A stretch of 64,000 bases of DNA, taken from positions 1,171,607-1,235,606 of the forward strand of contig CP136068.1 of assembly GCA_032622095.1 (NCBI GenBank). The letters run 5' to 3'. The translations under genes were made by a program, and so were the position numbers. Source of the stretch: Siphonodentalium dalli. Its lineage: Eukaryota > Mollusca > Scaphopoda > Gadilida > Siphonodentaliidae. The notes below the pieces were generated by a model that was given only the letters and a program-made list of their open reading frames with translations, was not told where the DNA came from and made no database searches. This document shows positions 35,366 to 50,320 of the stretch, in pieces; position 1 is the first letter of the stretch; every line of letters begins with the position of its first letter.

Positions 35366-36599
35366 GTGTTATTGAATCGGATATAAAACAATAAACACGT
35401 GGGTCGGTTTTCGCATATATAACATGAAGCGCGCTTAATGAACGTTCGGTCCGAAGAATATAATGAGTGATTAACAACAACACACAAATAGTTTGAACGT
35501 AATCGAACAGAAAAGAGCGTTCTCTATAAGTAGATTCCTTTATGGTAGGAATAATGAGCGGTTGTTTCACGTTTGCTTTTTTGACAAGACTTAAATGACG
35601 GAGTACGAAACTATCAGTGGTGTTTTAGTTTGCGAAAGTATAAAAGGAGTCATTTCCAATTCGGCAGACATATACTCACGGAAAGAATTGAATGTCTATC
35701 AGCAGTATACTACGGTTTATAACAATATACAAATTGATCTTACGAAACTGATGATGTTTGCATGTTTCTATGTGTTTATCGTTGTTATCGCAAACGGAAT
35801 AATTGGCTATACGTCGTCATTACGTTAGTAGAAATATACACCGTATAACGAAGGCTTGTTTGACCAAATTAATGTAATGTTTGTATTTTGTTTGGTTGTA
35901 TATGATATGCAATGCGTTGAAGATGCGAAAGAAAATACAAAAGTGAAATGCACGCACGCAGATAGCTCATGACACACTCTACACGATAAAATGATAATTT
36001 ACCACACACCATGGGCTACACAATTTACGAATAGGTGGGTTTATATTAAAATCCAAGTTATTTGCTTTATAACGGCTCCGATATGTACTCATACCAATAT
36101 ACCACTCTGGAAATGATTGTTGGAATTCGACGGGCGTTCTATCAGTTCTATGGTAGACGATTGAGACTGGTCCGCGGCAAGACGGGTGTATTCGAATCGG
36201 AGGTAGGTTCCATCCCACGGGGGATGGGGTAGCCGGAGGAAGGAGAGAGGGGAGTGACAAATTTTTGGCGTATATATAGATAATATATATTATATATATA
36301 AGCGGAATTATTTTGAAGAGCTCTTTTCACTTGACTGAGAAAAAAATAATGTTCTAAGTCCAAAAGTTTTGGTTGAAATATTGGAGCCTTTTTCAAAAAG
36401 TGAAAACAAAATGAACGACTTTTCTGGAACAGGGCGATTTCGATCCGTTTTGGACTCTGGATTCCCCAAAAGTTATCTCCGTTTCGCGTGTAGCATAATA
36501 TGACTTTTATGAATAAGTAACGGATAGTTTGGGGAATGAGATGTGAGCTTGTACAACATTCGTTCATAGTTCGCGAATTACATTTGGATAGACATATTT
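35366..36599. other. Intergenic, no gene recognised
   Basis: A 77-codon frame at 35595-35828 with a C-terminal hydrophobic stretch is discussed under rejected items. A TATATA palindrome lies near 36273-36300. Nothing else is supported. Confidence 0.4.
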
Positions 36600-37278
36600 C
36601 TGTTATATCCCAAATTTCATATGATTCGGAGAAGAATTAAAAATTGGTACCGCAGACCACCCCTCCCCTGACCCACACTACTGGACCGACACTTGCAAAC
36701 TTTGAGGGCCCGTAACTCTTGCATTTCTTCTCGGATTACAAAAATCCTTTCCGGTATGGGTTTGTTTTCGTTCAGGGAATCTACATACTTAAATAGATGA
36801 ATGTCAATAATAAAAAAAAATTGCGAAAATATTGCCCCCACCCCAGTGTAAAAATATATGTCCAACCCTGTCAAATTTTCTTCCTCGGACTAAGCTGACA
36901 ACGGTCAACACGACTACAAAAACCAAATACAGTTATCTGGAATGATACGGGAGGACAACAGAGTACAATAAAATAGAGGTTTGCCAACTATGGGCGGTAA
37001 CTCTTCAGGGAAAGGGCGGACCCAAGTTTTTATGCCCGTGGGCAGTAGTGCATATCGAGATGTGCATACGGTCTAATTTTCGATGCTCTGCTTCTTATAA
37101 TTTCCTAGATAATAAAATGACATTTTTTCAAATAAAGGGAGATAACTCCTCGGGGAAAACGCGGACAATATTCGTTATGCGACGATGGCATACAACTCTT
37201 TGATCCCAAGATACGTACCAAGTTTTAGTGTGCTACTCCTGGTACTTTTCGAGTAATAAGGGTTGCAAAAGTGTCCAG

Positions 37279-37316
<38 letters not shown>

Positions 37317-39044
37317 AAAATAATCGAAAAAGGGCCATAACTCTGTCAAAATATATTGGACCAACATCCGGATAGCATTATTTTTAGTAGACCTTAGATG
37401 CCTACATTCGCTAGAGATTTCGCGGTCCTCCTCCCATTAGTTTCTGAGTATTTCCAATTAAACAGAAAACGGCCGCAGTAGAAAAACAATATACTTCCTT
37501 GGTTACACCATGGAAGTATAATAATAGGGCAAATCATGAGCTCAATAAATCGCAGTTAAGGGACGGAAAATATGAATTAGGATGATTATATCTTTCCCTT
37601 AACATGTGTGGGTTGATCTCAAGTGTTTGGGAGTGACCCCACCCCTGCCTCGAAATTGGGTGACGGGATTGGGAAATAGTCAAACCCGGCCCAAAATGCG
37701 AATTTTGAGAGCCCGTAACTCCGTTATTTTCCAATGGATTTAAAAATTGTTTTGAGTATTGTGATCAGCTACTTACATTGATTATTTGTTATAAATTTTG
37801 TCTGATTCAGAGACGAATAACATTTTGTTTATTGGAAAGAATACGGGCCCACATTCAAAGTTTGAGGGCCCAAATCTCCGCCATTTTTTAACGGATTTAC
37901 AATCTGTTTTCAGTTTTATGATCAACGTGTATGGTATATGTTATATATCAAGTTTCATATGATTCGGAGACGAAATAAATTTTGGTACCCCGGACCACCC
38001 CTCCCCTGACCCACAACACTGAACCGACACTGGCATAATTTGGCTCATCGCGTGCTCTCTTCAGACCGCACGCATTGGCGTATCAGTTGACATCCAAAGT
38101 TTGACATCTTCGGAGGAGATGTGATCACAAGCATATGGGGCCAAATTTGCATTGTTTGAAGGCCCACAACTCTGACATTTTTCAATGGATTTTCGAAATT
38201 CTTTCAGTTTCTAGATCGGTTGGCGGTATGGATGTTATATTCCAAGTTTCATCCGATTCGGAGAAGAATACAAAATTGGTACCCCGGACCACCCCTCCCC
38301 TGACCCACAACACTGAACCGACACTGGCAAAATTTGGCCCATCGCGTGCTCTCTTCAGACCGCACGCACTGGGATATCAGACGACATCCAAAGTTCGACA
38401 TCTTCGGAGGAGATAGGGTCACAAGCACATGGGACCGACACTTGCAAACTTTGAGGGCCCGTAACTCTTGCATTTCTTCTCGGATTACAAAAATCCTTTC
38501 CGGTATGGGTTTGTTTTCGTTCAGGGAATCTACATACTTAAATAGATGAATGTCAATAATAAAAAAAAATTGCGAAAATATTGCCCCCACCCCAGTGTAA
38601 AAATATATGTCCAACCCTGTCAAATTTTCTTCCTCGGACTAAGCTGACAACGGTCAACACGACTACAAAAACCAAATACAGTTATCTGGAATGATACGGG
38701 AGGACAACAGAGTACAATAAAATAGAGGTTTGCCAACTATGGGCGGTAACTCTTCAGGGAAAGGGCGGACCCAAGTTTTTATGCCCGTGGGCAGTAGTGC
38801 ATATCGAGATGTGCATACGGTCTAATTTTCGATGCTCTGCTTCTTATAATTTCCTAGATAATAAAATGACATTTTTTCAAATAAAGGGAGATAACTCCTC
38901 GGGGAAAACGCGGACAATATTCGTTATGCGACGATGGCATACAACTCTTTGATCCCAAGATACGTACCAAGTTTTAGTGTGCTACTCCTGGTACTTTTCG
39001 AGTAATAAGGGTTGCAAAAGTGTCCAGTATAATAATAATAATAA
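36600..39044. repeat. 1749-bp tandem repeat, ~1.4 units
   Basis: The block 36683-37290 recurs at 38432-39039 with an exact 1749-bp offset and near-identity. Within the unit, diverged sub-repeats occur around TGACCCACAACACTGAACCG (38008, 38300). It has the same signature parts as the 1383- and 1403-bp units: GGGAGATAACTC, GCCCCCACCCC, a (AAT)n run (37281-37313) and a hairpin ATACTTCCTTGG ... CCATGGAAGTAT (37491-37520). Confidence 0.82.
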
Positions 39045-39080
39045 CTAGAGGGGTAAAATTCTGGCCTGCAGAATTTTGAT
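39045..39080 (-). mobile_element. Helitron-like 3' terminus in an AAT tract
   Basis: The plus strand reads AATAA, CTAGAGGGGT and then the stem AAAATTCTG / CAGAATTTT (39055-39077). On the minus strand this is hairpin-ACCCCTCTAG-T. As at 33732, it cuts the repeat array exactly in its AAT tract. The body beyond is not resolved. Confidence 0.5.
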
Positions 39081-39542
39081 ACTTCCATATAAATTCCCCA
39101 TCCCCGATCACCATCCATAATTCAATCCTCCACCCACCGCTATTCAATCCTTACCCATAAACCGCTTCATAACCCTGATATTTCGATAAGAACAACCTTA
39201 GTCGTAGCCGATCTATAATCACAACCCTTTCCATAGACATATCTACAGCACTTAACTCTAACCCAATAAAATACCCTGAACATATTCATTACCCTCCCGC
39301 AAACCATATCCATAGCTATACATTGACCTTACCATAACCCTTTCGATAAGCATAGTCATACATACACAAGTACCCAAAACCAAATCCTTTGTAAAACTGA
39401 CACCGTCACAATTTTGACATTCACAATATCCACAACTGTAACCCAATTTTGAAAACCACATCATGTCCATAACATTAACATTAAACATAACACTGATCTA
39501 CACATATCTATAATCATATACTTAATGTATTATATAGTCATC
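39081..39542. other. G-poor, strand-asymmetric stretch
   Basis: The plus strand is rich in A and C with very few G, for example CATAACCCTTTCGATAAGCA and ACCCATAAACCGCTTCATAA. It could be a degenerate short-period repeat. No gene. Confidence 0.4.
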
Positions 39543-39832
39543 AGGGTATAAAATATTAAATATGAGTCGAAGAATTCTGACCGGAAATTATTCTATTGAT
39601 TAATATTGATTTCATTTCGAATATCTACTGGTCTAAAAATGTGTGGTTTTTCAGCTAACGAACAATAGTTGTTACTGTTACCAGTGACCAGGTCTGTTCT
39701 AAAAATAAATCAATAACTTGTCCCAATTAATCATCTCATTTCATAATGAAATATTTGAAATAAATTCAATATGAGCTGATAGAAGTCTTTCCGGACAAGG
39801 GTCTTTAATTCATATTTATCATTTTGTATCCA
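39543..39832. mobile_element. Possible small inverted-repeat element
   Basis: Left arm GGTATAAAATATTAAATATG plus TCTGACCGGAAAT is matched in reverse complement by TTTCCGGACAAGGG and CATATTTATCATTTTGTATC at the right. Arms are about 45 bp with mismatches. A similar single arm lies near 2424. Confidence 0.45.
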
Positions 39833-39902
39833 CAAAACTATTTCAAACTTGTTATTTAAAGAGTTAGTCATATTGTTAACCCTTCACATTAAATTTTATA
39901 AC

Positions 39903-41289
39903 TGTATACTGTCATCCGGGAGTATTTTTCTACATGATAAGTGAATGCATGTAACATCTATCAGGCACTTAATCTTGATTAACTCATTGGGCATTCATTT
40001 GAAAAGTTAAACAAATTCACCGAATTTCCACGTGGATAGTACCGACCACATCCAATTTGTTTTATCTCAATTTCTCCATTTTGTTCTTTGCTAGTTTAAC
40101 TTGAAGTTGCCAAAAGCCTCGACCAACCGATGCGTGTTCTCCGTTAGACGGATGGCTTTTATACCACAGTCAAACTTTCAGGATGTATCTATTGTATACT
40201 GATGCAGATGCTCATACATTTCACTCACTCCTTCACTATCCTGCCTGAATTTCGACTTTTGCCATATATCGATGTAGGCTGTGTTCCTATGCATGTAGTA
40301 TGTATTACGCTATATATCGTCGCCACGAGTGAATCATTTGCTCTAAAACTTAAGAAATCGCACCAGTGTTGGGCGTTGGTATCCCTTATCACAACCACAC
40401 GTCAACAAAATTTTATCTCCATATTTGATTTTTCCAAGTATTTTTAGACTTTTGGTTTTTGTTGGAATTTGCCAATATGTACCCACCTGAACACGAGCTG
40501 TCCGTTAGTCAGGTTGCTCTGTCAGTAGAGGGGTCAAACTTTGGGATATTAACAAAAATATATCAACGTACCTGCTCCTGCATTACCTCGCTCCTTCATT
40601 AACCCTTTCGGATTTGGCGAGAAAAATAGCTTAGTGATACAGCACTTAAATATACGTGTTAACATTATAAAGCCTCGCCACGGGTAAACCTTCTACCTTA
40701 GGGCAAATTAAGCAGATATCGATAAGTTGCGCTTGGATACTATCTATCATATCCACTATTCAAAAAAATTTAATATCGATGTTTGATTTTTAGACAATTT
40801 TCCCCCCTTTGATTTTCGTTGGAAATTGCAAAAAGTCTGAACTCACCGGAAGCTAGCACGCTGTTTGATAGTTTACTGTTACAGTAGAGCTGTCAAACTT
40901 TGGGGGGCTACCTACGGGATAATGCAGTACCTGCTCCTACATTAACCTTGCTCATCAATTAGCCCGTTGGATTTGGCGCCAAAAATAAGTCATTTTTATT
41001 GTCGATGTCGTAGATCGGTAACGGTTAGGGAAAAAACTTAAAAATGGTATATTCCGGTGCGAATCACTCTTCCCATTCGGAAAATGCAATAAAAATATTA
41101 TACCGCTGGACTTGTTTTTTTTTTTTTTTTGCAAAATCTGCCGTTTACATCCGCCACCCGTCAGCCTGGTCTCACCACCCTCGGCCTGGTCTCACAACCC
41201 CGACCTGGTATCATTACCCAGCATGGTTTCGGCGCCTCCCCGGTTATGCTTCATCCTCTACCATGCTCCTTCATTAGCCGAATTATTTA
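39903..41289. repeat. Composite repeat lead, copy B
   Basis: Diverged copy of 29900-31382, with the same order of internal repeats, the poly-T tract (41115-41130), the CTGGTCTCACCACCC minisatellite, and direct continuation into a tandem array. It establishes a repeating architecture of lead plus array. Confidence 0.7.
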
Positions 41290-41870
41290 ATGTTCGATGG
41301 TCTGTAACTTGGACATTTCTCAACCGATTTACAAAATTCTTTCAGGAGGATCATTGGTACGTCCTATAGATACACGACAGTAACAATAGTTGAAATCATC
41401 GCAAAAAAAAAATTGCGAAAATTTTGCCCCCACCCAAACCCCAAAAATATAAGTCCGTCCCTGTTCAAAACTTTTTTTCGTATCAAGTTGCTAATGATTA
41501 ACTGCATAGAAGATCTCAAATCTGGATACCTTGCATGCCATAGCCAGACACAGGATATGAAATAAATCGAGTTTTGCGAACCATGGGCGACAACTCTGTG
41601 GCGAAAGCGCGGACATAAATTGTAATGCATTCACCCAATAGGGCATAATGAGGTGCACATATGGTCCATATTTGGAGTCTCTGCTGCTCATACTTTTCGA
41701 GATACAGCATCCCTATTTTTTCACAAAAGGGGAGATAACTCTGTAAATCAAGGGCGGACAATATCCTATATAGTCTATTGACCTAGAATTAGTATAGGTC
41801 TATATACGTACGAAATTACAGATCTCTATATATTGTACTTCCAGAGATATAAGAGTTACAAAATTGCTAA

Positions 41871-41902
<32 letters not shown>

Positions 41903-43273
41903 TTGGAAAAAAATAATAAATTGAATAACAATATACTTCCATATTAAAATATGGAAGTATAATAAGGGAATCGCGTGAAATTGATTGGTATGTCGATATT
42001 ATGGTTTATTGACATTTCTGTGTTCAGTTTGAACGTTCTGGTGTGACCTCCACCCATGCCTCGAAATTTGGTGACGTGGATAGAAAAGTCGCCATATCTC
42101 GGCCAATTTTTGAGATATCTTGCTAATTTTTGCGTCATTGTGTTCGTATTTGATGCCCCTATAATATTTACCAGGGTTTTGGTGAGGTATTGTGCCGATA
42201 TTTTATAATGTAGGCCAATATGTATGTTGTTCTATTCATACTTTTCGAATATCTCTCGCCTCTATCGACATAATACGGCAAGTAGGTAATCGTTTAGAAG
42301 TACTAGAAATTCCCCATCGAATGACACCAAACACGTGACGATTGGTTGAAGGAATTTAAATTCATAGTGCATTTTCTGTAAACTTGAAAAAAAGGAAGTG
42401 GCCACAATTTCTACATTTCTCAACCGATTCATAAAATTCACTCATAATGACACTCAGTACATCTTATAGATACTTCACAACAATTTTAGTTCAAATCAGC
42501 GACCAAAAACAATTGACAAATTTTGACCCCCTCCCTAGTGCGGACAAATTTCATTGGACCTTGGTCAAAATTTCACCATTTCATCTTCTCTCTATAGATA
42601 AGACGCTCACATAAACCAAATCCAGTTTATATGCGTCGTCTAGGAGGAGATAGAGTCAAAAGCACTTTCTCCTCAATTGATGTATGAATACAATGTTCGA
42701 TGGTCTGTAACTTGGACATTTCTCAACCGATTTACAAAATTCTTTCAGGAGGATCATTGGTACGTCCTATAGATACACGACAGTAACAATAGTTGAAATC
42801 ATCGCAAAAAAAAAATTGCGAAAATTTTGCCCCCACCCAAACCCCAAAAATATAAGTCCGTCCCTGTTCAAAACTTTTTTTCGTATCAAGTTGCTAATGA
42901 TTAACTGCATAGAAGATCTCAAATCTGGATACCTTGCATGCCATAGCCAGACACAGGATATGAAATAAATCGAGTTTTGCGAACCATGGGCGACAACTCT
43001 GTGGCGAAAGCGCGGACATAAATTGTAATGCATTCACCCAATAGGGCATAATGAGGTGCACATATGGTCCATATTTGGAGTCTCTGCTGCTCATACTTTT
43101 CGAGATACAGCATCCCTATTTTTTCACAAAAGGGGAGATAACTCTGTAAATCAAGGGCGGACAATATCCTATATAGTCTATTGACCTAAAATTAGTATAG
43201 GTCTATATACGTACGAAATTACAGATCTCTATATATTGTACTTCCAGAGATATAAGAGTTACAAAATTGCTAA

Positions 43274-43305
<32 letters not shown>

Positions 43306-44676
43306 TTGGAAAAAAATAATAAATTGAATAACAATATACTTCCATATTAAAATATGGAAGTATAATAAGGGAATCGCGTGAAATTGATTGGTATGTCGAT
43401 ATTATGGTTTATTGACATTTCTGTGTTCAGTTTGAACGTTCTGGTGTGACCTCCACCCATGCCTCGAAATTTGGTGACGTGGATAGAAAAGTCGCCATAT
43501 CTCGGCCAATTTTTGAGATATCTTGCTAATTTTTGCGTCATTGTGTTCGTATTTGATGCCCCTATAATATTTACCAGGGTTTTGGTGAGGTATTGTGCCG
43601 ATATTTTATAATGTAGGCCAATATGTATGTTGTTCTATTCATACTTTTCGAATATCTCTCGCCTCTATCGACATAATACGGCAAGTAGGTAATCGTTTAG
43701 AAGTACTAGAAATTCCCCATCGAATGACACCAAACACGTGACGATTGGTTGAAGGAATTTAAATTCATAGTGCATTTTCTGTAAACTTGAAAAAAAGGAA
43801 GTGGCCACAATTTCTACATTTCTCAACCGATTCATAAAATTCACTCATAATGACACTCAGTACATCTTATAGATACTTCACAACAATTTTAGTTCAAATC
43901 AGCGACCAAAAACAATTGACAAATTTTGACCCCCTCCCTAGTGCGGACAAATTTCATTGGACCTTGGTCAAAATTTCACCATTTCATCTTCTCTCTATAG
44001 ATAAGACGCTCACATAAACCAAATCCAGTTTATATGCGTCGTCTAGGAGGAGATAGAGTCAAAAGCACTTTCTCCTCAATTGATGTATGAATACAATGTT
44101 CGATGGTCTGTAACTTGGACATTTCTCAACCGATTTACAAAATTCTTTCAGGAGGATCATTGGTACGTCCTATAGATACACGACAGTAACAATAGTTGAA
44201 ATCATCGCAAAAAAAAAATTGCGAAAATTTTGCCCCCACCCAAACCCCAAAAATATAAGTCCGTCCCTGTTCAAAACTTTTTTTCGTATCAAGTTGCTAA
44301 TGATTAACTGCATAGAAGATCTCAAATCTGGATACCTTGCATGCCATAGCCAGACACAGGATATGAAATAAATCGAGTTTTGCGAACCATGGGCGACAAC
44401 TCTGTGGCGAAAGCGCGGACATAAATTGTAATGCATTCACCCAATAGGGCATAATGAGGTGCACATATGGTCCATATTTGGAGTCTCTGCTGCTCATACT
44501 TTTCGAGATACAGCATCCCTATTTTTTCACAAAAGGGGAGATAACTCTGTAAATCAAGGGCGGACAATATCCTATATAGTCTATTGACCTAGAATTAGTA
44601 TAGGTCTATATACGTACGAAATTACAGATCTCTATATATTGTACTTCCAGAGATATAAGAGTTACAAAATTGCTAA

Positions 44677-44708
<32 letters not shown>

Positions 44709-46079
44709 TTGGAAAAAAATAATAAATTGAATAACAATATACTTCCATATTAAAATATGGAAGTATAATAAGGGAATCGCGTGAAATTGATTGGTATGTC
44801 GATATTATGGTTTATTGACATTTCTGTGTTCAGTTTGAACGTTCTGGTGTGACCTCCACCCATGCCTCGAAATTTGGTGACGTGGATAGAAAAGTCGCCA
44901 TATCTCGGCCAATTTTTGAGATATCTTGCTAATTTTTGCGTCATTGTGTTCGTATTTGATGCCCCTATAATATTTACCAGGGTTTTGGTGAGGTATTGTG
45001 CCGATATTTTATAATGTAGGCCAATATGTATGTTGTTCTATTCATACTTTTCGAATATCTCTCGCCTCTATCGACATAATACGGCAAGTAGGTAATCGTT
45101 TAGAAGTACTAGAAATTCCCCATCGAATGACACCAAACACGTGACGATTGGTTGAAGGAATTTAAATTCATAGTGCATTTTCTGTAAACTTGAAAAAAAG
45201 GAAGTGGCCACAATTTCTACATTTCTCAACCGATTCATAAAATTCACTCATAATGACACTCAGTACATCTTATAGATACTTCACAACAATTTTAGTTCAA
45301 ATCAGCGACCAAAAACAATTGACAAATTTTGACCCCCTCCCTAGTGCGGACAAATTTCATTGGACCTTGGTCAAAATTTCACCATTTCATCTTCTCTCTA
45401 TAGATAAGACGCTCACATAAACCAAATCCAGTTTATATGCGTCGTCTAGGAGGAGATAGAGTCAAAAGCACTTTCTCCTCAATTGATGTATGAATACAAT
45501 GTTCGATGGTCTGTAACTTGGACATTTCTCAACCGATTTACAAAATTCTTTCAGGAGGATCATTGGTACGTCCTATAGATACACGACAGTAACAATAGTT
45601 GAAATCATCGCAAAAAAAAAATTGCGAAAATTTTGCCCCCACCCAAACCCCAAAAATATAAGTCCGTCCCTGTTCAAAACTTTTTTTCGTATCAAGTTGC
45701 TAATGATTAACTGCATAGAAGATCTCAAATCTGGATACCTTGCATGCCATAGCCAGACACAGGATATGAAATAAATCGAGTTTTGCGAACCATGGGCGAC
45801 AACTCTGTGGCGAAAGCGCGGACATAAATTGTAATGCATTCACCCAATAGGGCATAATGAGGTGCACATATGGTCCATATTTGGAGTCTCTGCTGCTCAT
45901 ACTTTTCGAGATACAGCATCCCTATTTTTTCACAAAAGGGGAGATAACTCTGTAAATCAAGGGCGGACAATATCCTATATAGTCTATTGACCTAGAATTA
46001 GTATAGGTCTATATACGTACGAAATTACAGATCTCTATATATTGTACTTCCAGAGATATAAGAGTTACAAAATTGCTAA

Positions 46080-46111
<32 letters not shown>

Positions 46112-47482
46112 TTGGAAAAAAATAATAAATTGAATAACAATATACTTCCATATTAAAATATGGAAGTATAATAAGGGAATCGCGTGAAATTGATTGGTAT
46201 GTCGATATTATGGTTTATTGACATTTCTGTGTTCAGTTTGAACGTTCTGGTGTGACCTCCACCCATGCCTCGAAATTTGGTGACGTGGATAGAAAAGTCG
46301 CCATATCTCGGCCAATTTTTGAGATATCTTGCTAATTTTTGCGTCATTGTGTTCGTATTTGATGCCCCTATAATATTTACCAGGGTTTTGGTGAGGTATT
46401 GTGCCGATATTTTATAATGTAGGCCAATATGTATGTTGTTCTATTCATACTTTTCGAATATCTCTCGCCTCTATCGACATAATACGCCAAGTAGGTAATC
46501 GTTTAGAAGTACTAGAAATTCCCCATCGAATGACACCAAACACGTGACGATTGGTTGAAGGAATTTAAATTCATAGTGCATTTTCTGTAAACTTGAAAAA
46601 AAGGAAGTGGCCACAATTTCTACATTTCTCAACCGATTCATAAAATTCACTCATAATGACACTCAGTACATCTTATAGATACTTCACAACAATTTTAGTT
46701 CAAATCAGCGACCAAAAACAATTGACAAATTTTGACCCCCTCCCTAGTGCGGACAAATTTCATTGGACCTTGGTCAAAATTTCACCATTTCATCTTCTCT
46801 CTATAGATAAGACGCTCACATAAACCAAATCCAGTTTATATGCGTCGTCTAGGAGGAGATAGAGTCAAAAGCACTTTCTCCTCAATTGATGTATGAATAC
46901 AATGTTCGATGGTCTGTAACTTGGACATTTCTCAACCGATTTACAAAATTCTTTCAGGAGGATCATTGGTACGTCCTATAGATACACGACAGTAACAATA
47001 GTTGAAATCATCGCAAAAAAAAAATTGCGAAAATTTTGCCCCCACCCAAACCCCAAAAATATAAGTCCGTCCCTGTTCAAAACTTTTTTTCGTATCAAGT
47101 TGCTAATGATTAACTGCATAGAAGATCTCAAATCTGGATACCTTGCATGCCATAGCCAGACACAGGATATGAAATAAATCGAGTTTTGCGAACCATGGGC
47201 GACAACTCTGTGGCGAAAGCGCGGACATAAATTGTAATGCATTCACCCAATAGGGCATAATGAGGTGCACATATGGTCCATATTTGGAGTCTCTGCTGCT
47301 CATACTTTTCGAGATACAGCATCCCTATTTTTTCACAAAAGGGGAGATAACTCTGTAAATCAAGGGCGGACAATATCCTATATAGTCTATTGACCTAGAA
47401 TTAGTATAGGTCTATATACGTACGAAATTACAGATCTCTATATATTGTACTTCCAGAGATATAAGAGTTACAAAATTGCTAA

Positions 47483-47514
<32 letters not shown>

Positions 47515-48885
47515 TTGGAAAAAAATAATAAATTGAATAACAATATACTTCCATATTAAAATATGGAAGTATAATAAGGGAATCGCGTGAAATTGATTGG
47601 TATGTCGATATTATGGTTTATTGACATTTCTGTGTTCAGTTTGAACGTTCTGGTGTGACCTCCACCCATGCCTCGAAATTTGGTGACGTGGATAGAAAAG
47701 TCGCCATATCTCGGCCAATTTTTGAGATATCTTGCTAATTTTTGCGTCATTGTGTTCGTATTTGATGCCCCTATAATATTTACCAGGGTTTTGGTGAGGT
47801 ATTGTGCCGATATTTTATAATGTAGGCCAATATGTATGTTGTTCTATTCATACTTTTCGAATATCTCTCGCCTCTATCGACATAATACGGCAAGTAGGTA
47901 ATCGTTTAGAAGTACTAGAAATTCCCCATCGAATGACACCAAACACGTGACGATTGGTTGAAGGAATTTAAATTCATAGTGCATTTTCTGTAAACTTGAA
48001 AAAAAGGAAGTGGCCACAATTTCTACATTTCTCAACCGATTCATAAAATTCACTCATAATGACACTCAGTACATCTTATAGATACTTCACAACAATTTTA
48101 GTTCAAATCAGCGACCAAAAACAATTGACAAATTTTGACCCCCTCCCTAGTGCGGACAAATTTCATTGGACCTTGGTCAAAATTTCACCATTTCATCTTC
48201 TCTCTATAGATAAGACGCTCACATAAACCAAATCCAGTTTATATGCGTCGTCTAGGAGGAGATAGAGTCAAAAGCACTTTCTCCTCAATTGATGTATGAA
48301 TACAATGTTCGATGGTCTGTAACTTGGACATTTCTCAACCGATTTACAAAATTCTTTCAGGAGGATCATTGGTACGTCCTATAGATACACGACAGTAACA
48401 ATAGTTGAAATCATCGCAAAAAAAAAATTGCGAAAATTTTGCCCCCACCCAAACCCCAAAAATATAAGTCCGTCCCTGTTCAAAACTTTTTTTCGTATCA
48501 AGTTGCTAATGATTAACTGCATAGAAGATCTCAAATCTGGATACCTTGCATGCCATAGCCAGACACAGGATATGAAATAAATCGAGTTTTGCGAACCATG
48601 GGCGACAACTCTGTGGCGAAAGCGCGGACATAAATTGTAATGCATTCACCCAATAGGGCATAATGAGGTGCACATATGGTCCATATTTGGAGTCTCTGCT
48701 GCTCATACTTTTCGAGATACAGCATCCCTATTTTTTCACAAAAGGGGAGATAACTCTGTAAATCAAGGGCGGACAATATCCTATATAGTCTATTGACCTA
48801 GAATTAGTATAGGTCTATATACGTACGAAATTACAGATCTCTATATATTGTACTTCCAGAGATATAAGAGTTACAAAATTGCTAA

Positions 48886-48917
<32 letters not shown>

Positions 48918-50288
48918 TTGGAAAAAAATAATAAATTGAATAACAATATACTTCCATATTAAAATATGGAAGTATAATAAGGGAATCGCGTGAAATTGAT
49001 TGGTATGTCGATATTATGGTTTATTGACATTTCTGTGTTCAGTTTGAACGTTCTGGTGTGACCTCCACCCATGCCTCGAAATTTGGTGACGTGGATAGAA
49101 AAGTCGCCATATCTCGGCCAATTTTTGAGATATCTTGCTAATTTTTGCGTCATTGTGTTCGTATTTGATGCCCCTATAATATTTACCAGGGTTTTGGTGA
49201 GGTATTGTGCCGATATTTTATAATGTAGGCCAATATGTATGTTGTTCTATTCATACTTTTCGAATATCTCTCGCCTCTATCGACATAATACGGCAAGTAG
49301 GTAATCGTTTAGAAGTACTAGAAATTCCCCATCGAATGACACCAAACACGTGACGATTGGTTGAAGGAATTTAAATTCATAGTGCATTTTCTGTAAACTT
49401 GAAAAAAAGGAAGTGGCCACAATTTCTACATTTCTCAACCGATTCATAAAATTCACTCATAATGACACTCAGTACATCTTATAGATACTTCACAACAATT
49501 TTAGTTCAAATCAGCGACCAAAAACAATTGACAAATTTTGACCCCCTCCCTAGTGCGGACAAATTTCATTGGACCTTGGTCAAAATTTCACCATTTCATC
49601 TTCTCTCTATAGATAAGACGCTCACATAAACCAAATCCAGTTTATATGCGTCGTCTAGGAGGAGATAGAGTCAAAAGCACTTTCTCCTCAATTGATGTAT
49701 GAATACAATGTTCGATGGTCTGTAACTTGGACATTTCTCAACCGATTTACAAAATTCTTTCAGGAGGATCATTGGTACGTCCTATAGATACACGACAGTA
49801 ACAATAGTTGAAATCATCGCAAAAAAAAAATTGCGAAAATTTTGCCCCCACCCAAACCCCAAAAATATAAGTCCGTCCCTGTTCAAAACTTTTTTTCGTA
49901 TCAAGTTGCTAATGATTAACTGCATAGAAGATCTCAAATCTGGATACCTTGCATGCCATAGCCAGACACAGGATATGAAATAAATCGAGTTTTGCGAACC
50001 ATGGGCGACAACTCTGTGGCGAAAGCGCGGACATAAATTGTAATGCATTCACCCAATAGGGCATAATGAGGTGCACATATGGTCCATATTTGGAGTCTCT
50101 GCTGCTCATACTTTTCGAGATACAGCATCCCTATTTTTTCACAAAAGGGGAGATAACTCTGTAAATCAAGGGCGGACAATATCCTATATAGTCTATTGAC
50201 CTAGAATTAGTATAGGTCTATATACGTACGAAATTACAGATCTCTATATATTGTACTTCCAGAGATATAAGAGTTACAAAATTGCTAA

Positions 50289-50320
<32 letters not shown>

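Noticed and set aside
35595-35828. 77-codon frame with a hydrophobic C-terminal segment (FACFYVFIVVIANGIIG)
   Set aside because: It looks like a small membrane protein, but there is no promoter, splice site, poly(A) signal or known family. Length is within chance expectation for AT-rich DNA.
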